The notes: generated by a model not told the origin, from the letters alone. Counted from the stretch's first letter, positions 1-9,012 are shown. The stretch: DNA of 64,000 nucleotides from an uncultured Methanocorpusculum sp. (GCF_963667985.1 NZ_OY764081.1:186001-250000), one strand, 5' to 3'. Numbers and translations are program-made.

Positions 1-804
1 ATCGTCGGGGAATCGGGCTGCGAGAAGAGCACGCTCGTGAAAATGCTCACCATGCAGCTTCCGGCAACCGAAGGCGAGGTGTATTTTTCCGGCGAGAAAC
101 TGACCGGGATGAAGTGGAAGGAACTCCGGCAGCACATCGTGAAGTTCCAGATGATACCGCAGAACCCGGACGATGCGGTGGACCCGCGGTGGGAACTTGG
201 AAGGTCGGTTGCCGAACCGCTGGTTCTTTCCGGGAAGTATTCGCGGGGAGAGATCGCCAAAATGGTGCCGGAACTCCTCGCCGAGGTTGGACTTGGACCT
301 GAGTTCATCACAAGGTTCCCGCACCAGGTGAGCGGCGGCGAACTGCAGAGAGTGGTTATCGCCCGGGCCCTGGCACTGAAACCGGATCTGCTGATCTGTG
401 ACGAGGCGACCTCGATGCTGGATGTGTCCGTGCAGTCATACATCATGTCTCTTCTGAAAGATATTCAGAAAAAGCGGAATATTGCTTTAATCATCATCAC
501 TCACGATCTGGTGTATGCAAGCATGGTGGCCGATCTGACGTATGTGATGTTCGGTGGAAAATTCGTCGAGATCGGGGAGGATGTTTTTACGCATCCCCTG
601 CATCCCTATACGCAGGCGTTGTGGGATGCGGCCCATTACCGGGAAATGCCGGAGCTCCCGGGTGAAAAGCCCCCGATCCCGGAGGAAGGCTGCAGATATT
701 ACGACCGGTGTGCATACCGCGATGATCTGTGCAAGGAGATGCAGATCTTACGAGACATCGACGGACGAAAAGTTTGCTGCGTCCATCCGCTTGGGTATAC
801 CTGA
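1..804 (+). CDS. Oligopeptide/dipeptide-type ABC transporter ATP-binding protein (5' truncated by window edge)
   Basis: ATPase subunit of an Opp/Dpp/Nik-type importer that would power uptake of peptides or nickel. The reading frame is open from base 1, so the N-terminus lies outside the window. Visible motifs in order: Walker A at codons 3-11, Q-loop (FQMIPQNP), signature VSGGELQRVVIARA, Walker B LLICDEATSMLD and the H-loop histidine in ITHDL. The C-terminal tail has HPYTQAL followed by a cysteine cluster (GCRYYDRCAYRDDLC), the usual signature of OppD/DppF-like subunits. Oddity: Walker A reads GESGCEKST where the family has GESGCGKST, so the glycine before the catalytic lysine is glutamate (bases 22-24, GAG). 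That change would be expected to impair ATP binding. The family is clear; whether the protein works is doubtful. Confidence 0.88.
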   Translation: MVGESGCEKSTLVKMLTMQLPATEGEVYFSGEKLTGMKWKELRQHIVKFQMIPQNPDDAVDPRWELGRSVAEPLVLSGKYSRGEIAKMVPELLAEVGLGPEFITRFPHQVSGGELQRVVIARALALKPDLLICDEATSMLDVSVQSYIMSLLKDIQKKRNIALIIITHDLVYASMVADLTYVMFGGKFVEIGEDVFTHPLHPYTQALWDAAHYREMPELPGEKPPIPEEGCRYYDRCAYRDDLCKEMQILRDIDGRKVCCVHPLGYT

Positions 805-943
805 TCTGATGCAGGCCCTGCGGCCAAAACTATCGAAAACCAATACTATTTTTTTTTCCCTAACCATTATATTCAATGATTTTTTGCAGTTTTCTCCAGG
901 AATAATTGATATTCAATATAGTGTACGTGAGAGCCAAGTAAAC

Positions 944-951
944 TATATATA
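944..951 (+). promoter_or_regulatory. TATA box upstream of the 991 gene
   Basis: TATATATA-like archaeal box A about 40 bases before the ATG at 991, inside an otherwise AT-rich spacer (805-990). A GAGG sequence at 978-981 is a plausible ribosome binding site for that ATG. This is a motif match only. Confidence 0.45.
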
Positions 952-990
952 CGAATATGGCGATCACTACAATTATTGAGGACGACAGGT

Positions 991-1566
991 ATGACTGAAA
1001 CTCAAAAACCGGAAAAAACGGACACCCAAAACGCAAAACAGGAAGAGACCGTCAAAAAAGACTGCGAAATTAAAGCCTCCTACGGGCTGTATATCGCACT
1101 CATAGGCCTGCTGATATCATTTTTGATTGCTGTCATTATGATATGGTTCGGTATGAGAACGGCGAGTGATCTCGTGGCAGTGATTGCGGCATTCACCGGA
1201 ATCACCGGTACGCTTGCAGGATATTTCCTTGGCGAAAAAGCCGGATCAACCGGCAAAGAAAACACGGAGAAAAAGCTTTCAGCATCGGTGGATGCTTTGA
1301 TCTCGGAGAAGACAAACAGTGCCGCCACAGCAGAAAAATTACTGAAATCCGAGAGTAACAATAAAGTTCTCGGTATGTATCTGAAAACCAATCAGGATAC
1401 GATCAAGGGAGTTGCTCAGAAATTAGCCCTGACTCCAACACAAATGGGGTTCAGAGGAATTGCAGAGGACCAGACGGAAAATGTCGTGAATGATGTTTTG
1501 TATTCATTGAACGAGGCAAAGATTCCCGATGAAGTCCTGAAAAGCCTTCATGTCTATGACAACTGA
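991..1566 (+). CDS. Hypothetical membrane protein with two transmembrane segments
   Basis: A 191-residue protein I do not recognise. The first ~25 residues are polar and charged (Lys, Glu, Thr). Two hydrophobic helices follow, at about residues 31-55 and 61-80, and the second ends in a Gly-rich stretch. The C-terminal ~110 residues are soluble and mostly helical, rich in Lys, Glu, Ser and Asn. The ATG at 991 is preferred over an in-frame TTG at 976 because GAGG at 978-981 sits at ribosome-binding distance. The gene stands alone, with a TATA box upstream and a convergent permease pseudogene downstream. The helical tail could mediate assembly, but no function is assigned. Confidence 0.7.
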   Translation: MTETQKPEKTDTQNAKQEETVKKDCEIKASYGLYIALIGLLISFLIAVIMIWFGMRTASDLVAVIAAFTGITGTLAGYFLGEKAGSTGKENTEKKLSASVDALISEKTNSAATAEKLLKSESNNKVLGMYLKTNQDTIKGVAQKLALTPTQMGFRGIAEDQTENVVNDVLYSLNEAKIPDEVLKSLHVYDN

Positions 1567-1618
1567 GTGAAACATTCTGAGCGAAGATCCAGATTCCCCC
1601 GCCTTTTTTAGACCATAT

Positions 1619-2885
1619 TCAGCCCATCAGCAGCCCTACCCCAAAGATCCAGCCGATGTACACCGCGGCCGCGACCAGAGTCATCGACAGCCCCATTCTG
1701 AAAAACTCCAGGAATGAAAAAGTCTGGCCGTTCTTTTCCGCATGCTGGAGAATGATCACGGTTGAAGCGGCGCCGATGATCGTAAGGGAGCCGGCGGCCG
1801 TGCATCCGGCAACGAGCGTCATATACAGAGGAATGCCCGACCCTTCCAGGAGCGGGAGGATCAGTGCCACGAACGGCACGTTCGAGATGAACTGGGATGC
1901 GATGACCGTCGATGCGAACAGAACGGGGATCGAGGAAATTTCCGAGGGCAGGATGGTCTGGATAAAGCCGGAGTTCCAGACTGCCGCCATCAAAACGAAC
2001 ATCGAAGCAAAGAACAGAAGCGTCGACCAGTCCACTGCCCGCAGAAGTTCGACCCGCCTCCGGGAAAAAAGGAGGAGGGGCAGCGCCACCGCGGCCGCGA
2101 TAACCACGAACGGCAGCTCGATGCCGAAAAATGACAGAACGATCTGGCAGGCGACCGCGATGAGGACAAGCCGTAATACGATCTTCGTAAGCCGGGTAAG
2201 ACTCTCATCGAAGATCACCTCTTCACTGTCCTGCACGACCGGCGAATCGCGATCGGGAATCGTCAGAAGAAGGATCCTGTATAGTATGTACAGGCGTCAG
2301 AAGAAGGATCCTGTATAGTACGTACAGGCAGATCACCGACGGAACGACCAGATAGAGCAGGAACTGCAGGAACGCAAACGGCACGCCTCCGGAAAGGGCC
2401 ACAAGCAGGTTCTGCGGATTTCCGATCGGCGTCATGCATCTTCCAAACATCACCGCAAAACACAATGCAAAAAGCATCGTTTTGACCGGCATTTTGTATT
2501 TTGCCGCACAGAAAAGCGCGACCGTCGTTCCTATGATCGCGACGGTATCGTTCATCAGAAAGGCGGAGAAGACCGCCATTAACAGAATAAACCAGAACAA
2601 CACGTCTTTTTTTGTTGCTGCACGGGCAAATCCCCTCAGCGATGCCAGATGCAGGAGCCCGGACTTTTCGAGAGCCGCTCCGAAAACGAACATCCCCAGG
2701 AGAAACAGGATGACGGTGTAATTGATCAAAAAAAACGCATCCTGAATCGAGATTGTTCCAAGGATCAGGGCGGCAAAAGCTCCGGCGGTCATGATCCCCC
2801 AGATCGGGAGACGCACGCCACCGATACGCCTGACAACGATCAGACAAAAAACAACTGCAAGGATCCAGACTGCGATCGGGACCAT
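1619..2885 (-). pseudogene. SLC13/ArsB/NhaD-superfamily anion permease, frameshifted by a 34-bp tandem duplication
   Basis: Polytopic inner-membrane permease of the ion transporter superfamily that includes arsenite/ArsB, NhaD and SLC13 carriers. The N-terminal part (2885 down to 2223) carries many hydrophobic helices and the diagnostic TPIGNPQN loop. The C-terminal part (2236 down to 1619) continues the helices in another frame. Between them lie two nearly identical 34-bp units (2261-2294, 2295-2328). Because 34 is not a multiple of three, the frame shifts. Deleting one unit in silico joins ...RILLLT directly to IPDRDSPVVQDSEEV and gives one open frame of 1233 bases (410 residues), a normal family length. 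A GTG at 2236 could in principle restart translation of the C-terminal half. Substrate unknown. Confidence 0.85.
2261..2328. repeat. 34-bp perfect-length tandem duplication (two units, one mismatch)
   Basis: Units 2261-2294 and 2295-2328 both begin CGTCAGAAGAAGGATCC and differ at one base (T at 2286, C at 2320). Each ends in an inverted-repeat-like GTAC/GTACAGG motif. The duplication lies inside the permease gene and causes its frameshift. The single difference suggests either a recent origin or maintenance by slippage. Confidence 0.95.
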
Positions 2886-2891
2886 AACCTG

Positions 2892-3161
2892 TTACGACTT
2901 CTGCAGAACGATCTCTATCGAAGAGACATTTGCAGGTCCCTCGTCTGTTTCAACCGAATCCGTGGATATTGAGATATTTTTTTTGACAACACCGGTAAGG
3001 AACTGGCGGGTCGACACCTCCGCAGTATCGACCGCCCGAACAATGGCCTTCCCCCTTGCTTTGATAACGACCTCGAACTTCCCGTTGTTGAACTGCGTAA
3101 CGACGGCAAGTACATAACTCATCAGGGGTTTTGTGCCGATTAATACCGTGTTGTCGTCCAT
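2892..3161 (-). CDS. albA: Alba DNA/RNA-binding chromatin protein
   Basis: Small (89 residues) dimeric nucleic-acid-binding protein that coats archaeal chromatin and RNA. The family signature is clear: [18 protein letters not shown] near the N-terminus, then [19 protein letters not shown] containing the central helix, and a C-terminal strand ending in EIVLQKS. The lysine in IGTKP matches the position acetylated in Sulfolobus Alba. The length is normal for the family. The ATG at 3161 is followed directly by the conserved fold. It lies between the broken permease and asd on the same strand, with a 22-base gap to asd, so it may be co-transcribed with asd. High confidence. Confidence 0.95.
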   Translation of the reverse strand: MDDNTVLIGTKPLMSYVLAVVTQFNNGKFEVVIKARGKAIVRAVDTAEVSTRQFLTGVVKKNISISTDSVETDEGPANVSSIEIVLQKS

Positions 3162-3183
3162 TTATCTAGTATATTGGGGATTC

Positions 3184-4200
3184 TCAGATATATTTCATCG
3201 TATGCAGCAGTTCTGCATTTAAGACGGAGGCACCGGCGGCACCGCGGATGGTGTTGTGACCCATCGCAACGAAGCGGATTCCTTCCCGAACTCTGCCGAC
3301 GGAGACCGTCATGGCATTTCCGCGGTTCCGGTCGAGTCTGGGCTGCGGACGGTTTTCCTGATCGAGGTAGAGGACAGTGTGGTCCGGCTGGGTCGGAAGA
3401 CCGGAGAACGGAGGCTGCCAGGTCTTGAATGCGTCGATGACCTCGGCAGGGGTCGCCTTGATGTCGATCCAGACATTGAGCGTGTGTCCGTCAATGACCG
3501 GCACGCGGTTGCAGGATGCGGAGACTGAGAACGGAGCGCCGGTGATCTTGCCGCCTTCAAGGGTCCCGAGGATCTTGTTTGCCTCGCGGGCCATCTTTTC
3601 CTCTTCACTGCCGATGTAGGGGATGACGTTGTCATAGATCCCAAATGCCGGAACACCTTCGAATCCTGCGCCGGAGATCGCCTGCATGGTGGCGACATGG
3701 ATGGTGGAGAACGGATATTTTCTCAGGGGAGCCAGGGCAGTTGCAAGCATAATGGTCGAACAGTTCGGATTGGTTACGATGAATCCGTCACGGCCCTTTT
3801 TACGCTGGACGTCGATCAGAGCGGCGTGTTCCGGGTTGACCTCGGTGATCATCAGCGGGACATCGGGTTCCATTCTGTGGGAACTTGCGTTACTGCAGAC
3901 CCCTACTCCGGCATCGGCGATGTCGGTCTCGAGTTTGGTGGTGATATCGGCCGGCAGAGCTGAGAAGACAACATCGCAGTCTTTTACCGCGTCGACGGTC
4001 GTCGGCGAGACGATGAGTTCGGCTGAAGAGTCCGGGAAGGGTGAGTCGAGCCGCCAGTTTACCACCGAGCCGTAGGTTTTTCCTGCCGAACGGTCGGAAG
4101 CCGTAAGAGTGGTCAGGTTGAACCAGGGATGGTCTGCGAGCAACTGTACAAACCGCTGACCAACTGCGCCGGTCGCGCCAAGTACACCAACATTTATCAT
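3184..4200 (-). CDS. asd: Aspartate-semialdehyde dehydrogenase
   Basis: NADP-dependent reductive dephosphorylation of aspartyl phosphate to aspartate semialdehyde, the branch point to lysine, threonine and methionine. The N-terminal Rossmann motif GATGAVGQRF is at about residues 9-18. The catalytic cysteine lies in NPNCST near residue 148. The SGAGFEGVPA and ASCNRVPVIDGHT blocks typical of the archaeal/fungal-type enzyme follow. The 338-residue length is normal. The ATG at 4200 starts directly on the nucleotide-binding strand. It is transcribed on the minus strand ahead of alba; serS lies 69 bases upstream on the same strand. Confidence 0.95.
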   Translation of the reverse strand: MINVGVLGATGAVGQRFVQLLADHPWFNLTTLTASDRSAGKTYGSVVNWRLDSPFPDSSAELIVSPTTVDAVKDCDVVFSALPADITTKLETDIADAGVGVCSNASSHRMEPDVPLMITEVNPEHAALIDVQRKKGRDGFIVTNPNCSTIMLATALAPLRKYPFSTIHVATMQAISGAGFEGVPAFGIYDNVIPYIGSEEEKMAREANKILGTLEGGKITGAPFSVSASCNRVPVIDGHTLNVWIDIKATPAEVIDAFKTWQPPFSGLPTQPDHTVLYLDQENRPQPRLDRNRGNAMTVSVGRVREGIRFVAMGHNTIRGAAGASVLNAELLHTMKYI

Positions 4201-4269
4201 AGGAAGATATAGGGTGCGGCTCTTATTTCAAGATACGCTTTAGATGGAGAGAAACGGAGAAAAAAAAGA

Positions 4270-5547
4270 TTAGAGATACTCCAGACCGTTCATGTACGGG
4301 CGGAGGACTTTGGGGATCTCGACTTTGCCGTCTTCGGTCTGGTAGTTTTCAAGGATGCAGCGCAGAGCGCGGGAGGTGGCGACCGCCGTTGAATTGAGGG
4401 TGTGGAGCCACTGTTTGGTTTCGAAATCATGCGCATCCCGGACGCGGATATTCAGACGGACCGACTGATAGGCCGTGCAGTTGGAGCAGGAAACGACTTC
4501 GCGGTACTCGTTGTCACGCGGCATCCATGCTTCCATATCGTATTTTTTGGCGGCCACGGTTCCAATATCGCCGGTACAGATGTTTACGACTCTGTACGGC
4601 AGACCGAGTTTGGTGAAGATTTCCTCGGCGTTGGCGAGAAGTTCCTCATGCATCTCCCAGGATTTTTCCGGCATGCAGTAGATGAACTGTTCGATCTTGG
4701 TAAACTGGTGGACACGGAAGAGACCACGGGAGTCAAGTCCGTGAGCGCCGATCTCGCGGCGGAAACAGGGAGAGATACCGACCATTTTTAAGGGTAGGTC
4801 CTTCTCTTCGAAGATCTCGTCCTGGTACATGGCCCCCATCGGGTGCTCGGCGGTGGCGATGAGGTAGGCGTCGTCGTCCTCGATCTTGTACATGACCTTC
4901 TCGAAGTCGCCGAGATCAGTGACCTCTTCGTAGGATTTCCGGTTCATCATGTAGGGTGGGATGATGGGCGTATAGCCTTTGGCGATTATCGTGTCCAGAG
5001 CGAATCTCTGGAGAGCCATATCAAGAAGAGCGAGATTGCATTTCAGGAAGTAGAATCCGGCACCGCTCGTCTTTGTGGCACGCTCGAAGTCGGCCCAGCC
5101 GTTTTCTGCAGCGAGTTCTCCATGGTTTTTCAGCTCGAAATCAAGGGACCTCGGTGTTCCAACTTTCTTTACAACGACATTTTCCGTGTCGTCTTTTCCA
5201 TACGGAACACTTTCGTGGAGGATATTTGGCAGACGCATGAGGTAATATTTTACCTGCTCGGTCGCCTTTTCCATGATATCATCGTTTTCCTTGATCAGGC
5301 CGGGCAGAGCCTTTGCCTCGGCAAAGAGAGGAGCGGGATCCTTTCCCTCTTTTTTGTAGGCGTTGATCTCTTTTGCGATCTGATTTCTTCTGGCGCGAAG
5401 TTCATTGTTTTTGACGGTGTGTTCGCGGAAAATTTTATCCTGTTGAAGAACCGTATCGACCCAGAGGAGTTTCTCGGCATCCTGGCGTTTTTCCAGATCA
5501 GCACGAACAATTTCCGGGTTGGCTCTGACGAATTTGATATCGAGCAT
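4270..5547 (-). CDS. serS: Seryl-tRNA synthetase (bacterial/common type)
   Basis: Cytosolic class II synthetase that charges tRNA-Ser. The protein has 425 residues. It opens with MLDIKFVRANPEIVRADLEKR and a long helical hairpin (about residues 30-100) typical of the tRNA-binding arm. The catalytic domain shows motif 2 (PCFRREIGAHGLDSRGLFR) and motif 3 (TSRALRCILENYQ). It is the common SerRS, not the rare methanogen-type enzyme found in Methanosarcina and Methanococcus. It is the first gene of a possible minus-strand run with asd and alba, and is divergent from acyP across a 107-base AT-rich spacer that probably holds both promoters. Confidence 0.96.
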   Translation of the reverse strand: MLDIKFVRANPEIVRADLEKRQDAEKLLWVDTVLQQDKIFREHTVKNNELRARRNQIAKEINAYKKEGKDPAPLFAEAKALPGLIKENDDIMEKATEQVKYYLMRLPNILHESVPYGKDDTENVVVKKVGTPRSLDFELKNHGELAAENGWADFERATKTSGAGFYFLKCNLALLDMALQRFALDTIIAKGYTPIIPPYMMNRKSYEEVTDLGDFEKVMYKIEDDDAYLIATAEHPMGAMYQDEIFEEKDLPLKMVGISPCFRREIGAHGLDSRGLFRVHQFTKIEQFIYCMPEKSWEMHEELLANAEEIFTKLGLPYRVVNICTGDIGTVAAKKYDMEAWMPRDNEYREVVSCSNCTAYQSVRLNIRVRDAHDFETKQWLHTLNSTAVATSRALRCILENYQTEDGKVEIPKVLRPYMNGLEYL

Positions 5548-5654
5548 GATTGACTAGTGATATTTGTGCTTTTAGATGAAGAGGGTTTTTGTTGCACAAA
5601 CGAGTTATTAAACATCGAACAACATACTATAGATAACAACCGGGTCAGACGCTT

Positions 5655-5927
5655 ATGAAACAGACAATGGAGATCCTCTTCTCAGGAAGAGTACAAAAAG
5701 TCGGCTTTCGCGCCTGTGTAAGAAATGCAGCATTGAACTTAGGATTGTGCGGCGAAGTGGAGAATTTATCCGACGGACGGGTACGGGTCCTTGTAACCGG
5801 CGAAGATGTCATCATCGAGAAGTTCATCGCCATGACCTACTCCTGTCCGCGTGCGATCATCAGGGATTTGAAATGCACGGGCTATGTCCTGACCGATTTT
5901 ACGGATTTTACGATTAAACGGGAGTAA
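5655..5927 (+). CDS. acyP: Acylphosphatase
   Basis: Small (90 residues) enzyme that hydrolyses acyl phosphates. The phosphate-binding loop reads GRVQKVGFRACV, with the catalytic arginine in GFR, and the catalytic asparagine is in VENLSDGRV. The alpha/beta ferredoxin-like fold length is normal. The last residues read FTDFTIKRE. The stop is followed after four bases by the ATG of the pyruvate-kinase-like gene, so the two are probably translated from one message. It is divergent from serS. Confidence 0.93.
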   Translation: MKQTMEILFSGRVQKVGFRACVRNAALNLGLCGEVENLSDGRVRVLVTGEDVIIEKFIAMTYSCPRAIIRDLKCTGYVLTDFTDFTIKRE

Positions 5928-5931
5928 TGAT

Positions 5932-6519
5932 ATGAAAATCGAGAAAACCATCACATACTTCAGCGAACCGGGAAAAGAAAATACCCGCGACTGCGCAGAG
6001 ATCGCCGTCCAGCGTGCAAAGGAACTTGGGCTTTCAACTATCGTTGTGGCAAGTACCGGAGGATACACGGCAAAGATCTTTTTCGAGGCGATGAAGGGGA
6101 CGAACCTTCGTCTCGTGGTCGTGGCCCACGCGGTAGGATTTTCAAAACCGGGGGTCTGAGAGTTCGATCCAACCCTTGCAGAAGAGCTGAGAGCTGCCGG
6201 CGTCGTGATCGTCTGCGGCACACATTCCCTTTCCGGTCTGGAGCGGGCGATCTCCAGAAATCCAAAACTCGGCGGCAGCAGCCGAACCGAGGCCATAGCA
6301 GAAGCTTTCCGGCGAACCGTGGCGATCGGCATGAAAGTCGCCGTCGAGTGTGTTCTGATTGCAGCAGATCAGGGAGTGATCCCCGTAACCGACGAAGTCA
6401 TGGCGGTCGGAGGGACCATCGAGGGAGCCGACACAGCAGTGGTGATCAAACCGGCCCACACGGCTGCTTTCTTCGATCTGCAGGTCCGGGAATTTGTAGC
6501 GATGCCAAGGAACCGCTGA
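5932..6519 (+). pseudogene. Pyruvate kinase alpha/beta-domain protein interrupted by an in-frame TGA
   Basis: Stand-alone relative of the C-terminal (allosteric) domain of pyruvate kinase, widespread in archaea with no settled function. The reading frame is 196 codons but has a TGA at 6157-6159 after ...FSKPGV; the same frame resumes with [24 protein letters not shown] and runs to 6519. Conserved pieces lie on both sides: TIVVASTGGYTA before the stop, and [16 protein letters not shown] and [12 protein letters not shown] after it. The simplest reading is a nonsense mutation or a base-call error at one position. TGA is a normal stop elsewhere in this window and I see no sign of selenocysteine insertion. 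It sits between acyP and a membrane protein in an apparent operon. Confidence 0.85.
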
Positions 6520-6520
6520 G

Positions 6521-7378
6521 ATGGCACTCAAATTGTTGACTGAAGCGCTTGGCATGCTCGTCAAAAAGCCGCTGGTATGGATGCCGGGGCTTTTTGCGGC
6601 GTTTACCATCCTGTTTACCTATTACCTCTTCACGCTTTTCGGGTCGGTACCGGCATTAGCGGCAGGAATCATCCTTCTGCTGGTCTTCCCGGCATTTCTC
6701 GCAGGCACCTACGGGATCGTTATCGGGGATAAATCATCCTCGGCCGATTTCAGAAAGTATGCGGTTTACGGATACTTCAGATGCCTTATCCCGAATCTTG
6801 TCGTTCTCATGATCGGATTCGTGCTTTCCAACACGCTGACATATATTCTGCTGATGCTCGGTATTTCCGTCGATGCGGCGTTCTATTACAGCATATTCCT
6901 GATCATCCCGCTGGTGTTCTTCTTCTACTTCGCCGACATCTCGGCAATGGTCAATAACTTCGCCACATTTCGGGCAATCAAAGACAGTGCACTCCGCGTG
7001 ACCACGGGTTCGATCTCGGTGACGGCGTTCTATTTATTTAACGTCGCGATCTTTTTCGCCACCGCCTTTATCTTTTCCACGATCTGGTCGCTTTTAGCAG
7101 TAGATGTGCTGACCCCGATCACGCAGATGAGCGAGGCGGAGATTCTGGCTATGTTCCAGGAGGAACTTCTTGCTCTCTTTACCAGCCCGGAGATCATTTC
7201 ATCGGGATGCATGGCCCTTGCGATCTGTGCAATAGTATTCGTGCCGATTTTTGTCACCTACAAGGCCTGTTTCTATAAACGTAACCTCCTCAACCTGCCC
7301 GCGCAGCCTTCGCAGCAAAACCAGCAGGGCCAGCAGGGAACGGTTGACGAGAAGGGGCGCTGGTATAAATATTCATAA
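6521..7378 (+). CDS. Hypothetical polytopic membrane protein
   Basis: A 285-residue integral membrane protein with about six hydrophobic segments (roughly residues 17-36, 45-65, 86-108, 118-140, 165-190 and 225-250) and a Gln-rich cytoplasmic-looking tail (QPSQQNQQGQQG). I do not recognise a named family, though the layout resembles archaeal DUF membrane proteins with paired helices and a soluble tail. The ATG at 6521 lies one base after the TGA of the interrupted pyruvate-kinase-like gene, so translation is probably coupled. A T-rich spacer follows. Confidence 0.75.
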   Translation: MALKLLTEALGMLVKKPLVWMPGLFAAFTILFTYYLFTLFGSVPALAAGIILLLVFPAFLAGTYGIVIGDKSSSADFRKYAVYGYFRCLIPNLVVLMIGFVLSNTLTYILLMLGISVDAAFYYSIFLIIPLVFFFYFADISAMVNNFATFRAIKDSALRVTTGSISVTAFYLFNVAIFFATAFIFSTIWSLLAVDVLTPITQMSEAEILAMFQEELLALFTSPEIISSGCMALAICAIVFVPIFVTYKACFYKRNLLNLPAQPSQQNQQGQQGTVDEKGRWYKYS

Positions 7379-7435
7379 TCCTATTTTTATGCGCGTTTTC
7401 CGATCTTTTTTCTCTTTTCCGAATCTGGGCGGACG

Positions 7436-7448
7436 GTGCCATGCTAAC
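7436..7448 (+). promoter_or_regulatory. Motif shared with the amtB upstream region (candidate nitrogen operator)
   Basis: The sequence GTGCCATGCTAAC lies about 190 bases before gdhA. The same 13-mer with one change (GTGACATGCTAAC) lies upstream of amtB at 41818-41830. Both genes serve ammonium use, so a shared regulator site is possible. The spacing to the TATA boxes differs strongly, which weakens the case. Confidence 0.25.
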
Positions 7449-7561
7449 ACGTATCATGCAAATACCACGCTCAAAGCCTGAAATAAAAATCCCGGCAATT
7501 ATAGAGTATTTTTAGAAATGCATCCATAATATCGTCCTGAATCGGAAATGACACGATATGT

Positions 7562-7568
7562 TTTATAT
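7562..7568 (+). promoter_or_regulatory. TATA box of gdhA
   Basis: TTTATAT in an AT-rich context about 75 bases upstream of the gdhA ATG, the best box A candidate in the 262-base spacer. The rest of the spacer shows no gene. Confidence 0.4.
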
Positions 7569-7641
7569 GGGAGAATCCTAACATTAATTGTCACAACGCA
7601 GTTGAACTCCAGAGTTCCGTGCGATTGGCAGGAAACAAACC

Positions 7642-8892
7642 ATGTCGAAGGTAAACCCGTTTGAAATGGCCCAGCATCAGCTTATGGATTGTGCAAAAAT
7701 CCTCAAGCTCGACCAGGGCGTTGTTGATATCCTCATGCAACCGCAGAGACAGATTCAGGTATCTATCCCCGTCAAGATGGACGACGGCACCACCCGGGTT
7801 TTCCAGGGATTCCGTGTACAGTACAACAATGCACTCGGACCCTATAAGGGAGGAATCCGGTATCACCCTGAAGAGACGATCGACACCGTTCGTGCTCTCT
7901 CAGCATGGATGACCTGGAAATGCGCAGTACTGAACCTTCCGCTCGGCGGAGGAAAAGGCGGTATCATCTGCAACCCGAAGGAAATGTCCAAGGGCGAACT
8001 TGAACGCATGAGCCGCGGTTATATCCGTGCAATCTGGAAGAACATCGGTCCCGACACTGATGTCCCGGCACCGGATGTATACACCGACGGTCAGATCATG
8101 GCATGGATGATGGACGAGTACTCCACCATTCAGGGCAAGAACCAGTTCGGTCTTCTGACAGGCAAACCACTCGTTATCGGCGGCTCACTCGGCCGTGGTG
8201 ACTCCACCGCAAAAGGCGGTCTGTTCACCCTCCGTGAAGCAGCAAAAGAGTTCAACATTGACCTGAAGACCGCAAAAGTCGCAATACTCGGATACGGAAA
8301 TGCAGGTGCATTCGCATCTACCCTTGTCCATGAAATGTTCGGCTCCAAAGTTGTCGCAGTCACCGACTCGAAAGGCGGTATCTACGATGAGAACGGACTT
8401 GACATTGCCGCAGTTGCAGCCCACAAGGCACATACCAAATCCGTCGTCGGCTACAAAGGTCTCAAGACCCTTACCAACGATGAGGTCATGGCACTCCCAG
8501 TCGATGTCATTATCGCCGCAGCACCCGATGAGGGAGCAATCAACGAGAAGGTTGCCCCGACCGTCAAAGCAAAGGTCATCTGCGAACTCGCAAACGGCCC
8601 GACCACTCCTGAAGGAGACGCAATCCTCTTTATGAACGGCGTTCACGTTATCCCCGACTTCCTGTGCAATGCAGGCGGAGTAACTGTATCTTACTACGAG
8701 ATGGTCCAGAATATGTATATGCACTACTGGACTCTCGACGACGTCTACGCAAAACTCGATGCAGCAATGACCAAGTCTTACCACGAAGTCCTGAAAGCAT
8801 CCAAAGAATACAAGATCAACATGCGTCAGGCAGCATACGTTGTTGCAGTATCGCGTGTTGTTGAAGGTATGAAAGTCCGCGGCTGGGTCTAA
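7642..8892 (+). CDS. gdhA: Glutamate dehydrogenase
   Basis: Reversible reductive amination of 2-oxoglutarate to glutamate, a route for ammonium assimilation. The protein is 416 residues, typical of hexameric archaeal/bacterial GDH. The substrate block KCAVLNLPLGGGKGGI contains the catalytic lysine region; APDVYTDGQIMAWMMDEYS follows; the NAD(P)-binding Rossmann motif VAILGYGNAGAF is near residues 213-224; and the C-terminus has FLCNAGGVTVSYYEMVQN. The ATG at 7642 gives the canonical N-terminal helix. The codon usage suggests high expression. It is a single gene with its own promoter and a T-run downstream. Confidence 0.96.
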   Translation: MSKVNPFEMAQHQLMDCAKILKLDQGVVDILMQPQRQIQVSIPVKMDDGTTRVFQGFRVQYNNALGPYKGGIRYHPEETIDTVRALSAWMTWKCAVLNLPLGGGKGGIICNPKEMSKGELERMSRGYIRAIWKNIGPDTDVPAPDVYTDGQIMAWMMDEYSTIQGKNQFGLLTGKPLVIGGSLGRGDSTAKGGLFTLREAAKEFNIDLKTAKVAILGYGNAGAFASTLVHEMFGSKVVAVTDSKGGIYDENGLDIAAVAAHKAHTKSVVGYKGLKTLTNDEVMALPVDVIIAAAPDEGAINEKVAPTVKAKVICELANGPTTPEGDAILFMNGVHVIPDFLCNAGGVTVSYYEMVQNMYMHYWTLDDVYAKLDAAMTKSYHEVLKASKEYKINMRQAAYVVAVSRVVEGMKVRGWV

Positions 8893-8916
8893 AACCCCCG
8901 CAAATTACCTTCACTA

Positions 8917-8926
8917 TTTTTTTTTT
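8917..8926 (+). terminator. T-rich terminator after gdhA
   Basis: A run of ten T residues about 25 bases after the gdhA stop, typical of intrinsic archaeal transcription termination without a strong hairpin. Confidence 0.5.
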
Positions 8927-9012
8927 ATTCTTTTCAAAATTATCTGTGGGCAGAGGGTGCCCTCTGCAAAAACAGTAGTAAATAATATTTTCAGAAAAAA
9001 GATTGAGATTTT

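Noticed and set aside
2223..2236. Two separate overlapping permease genes
   Set aside because: Removing one 34-bp unit joins the two frames exactly into a family-length protein, so a single interrupted gene is the better model.
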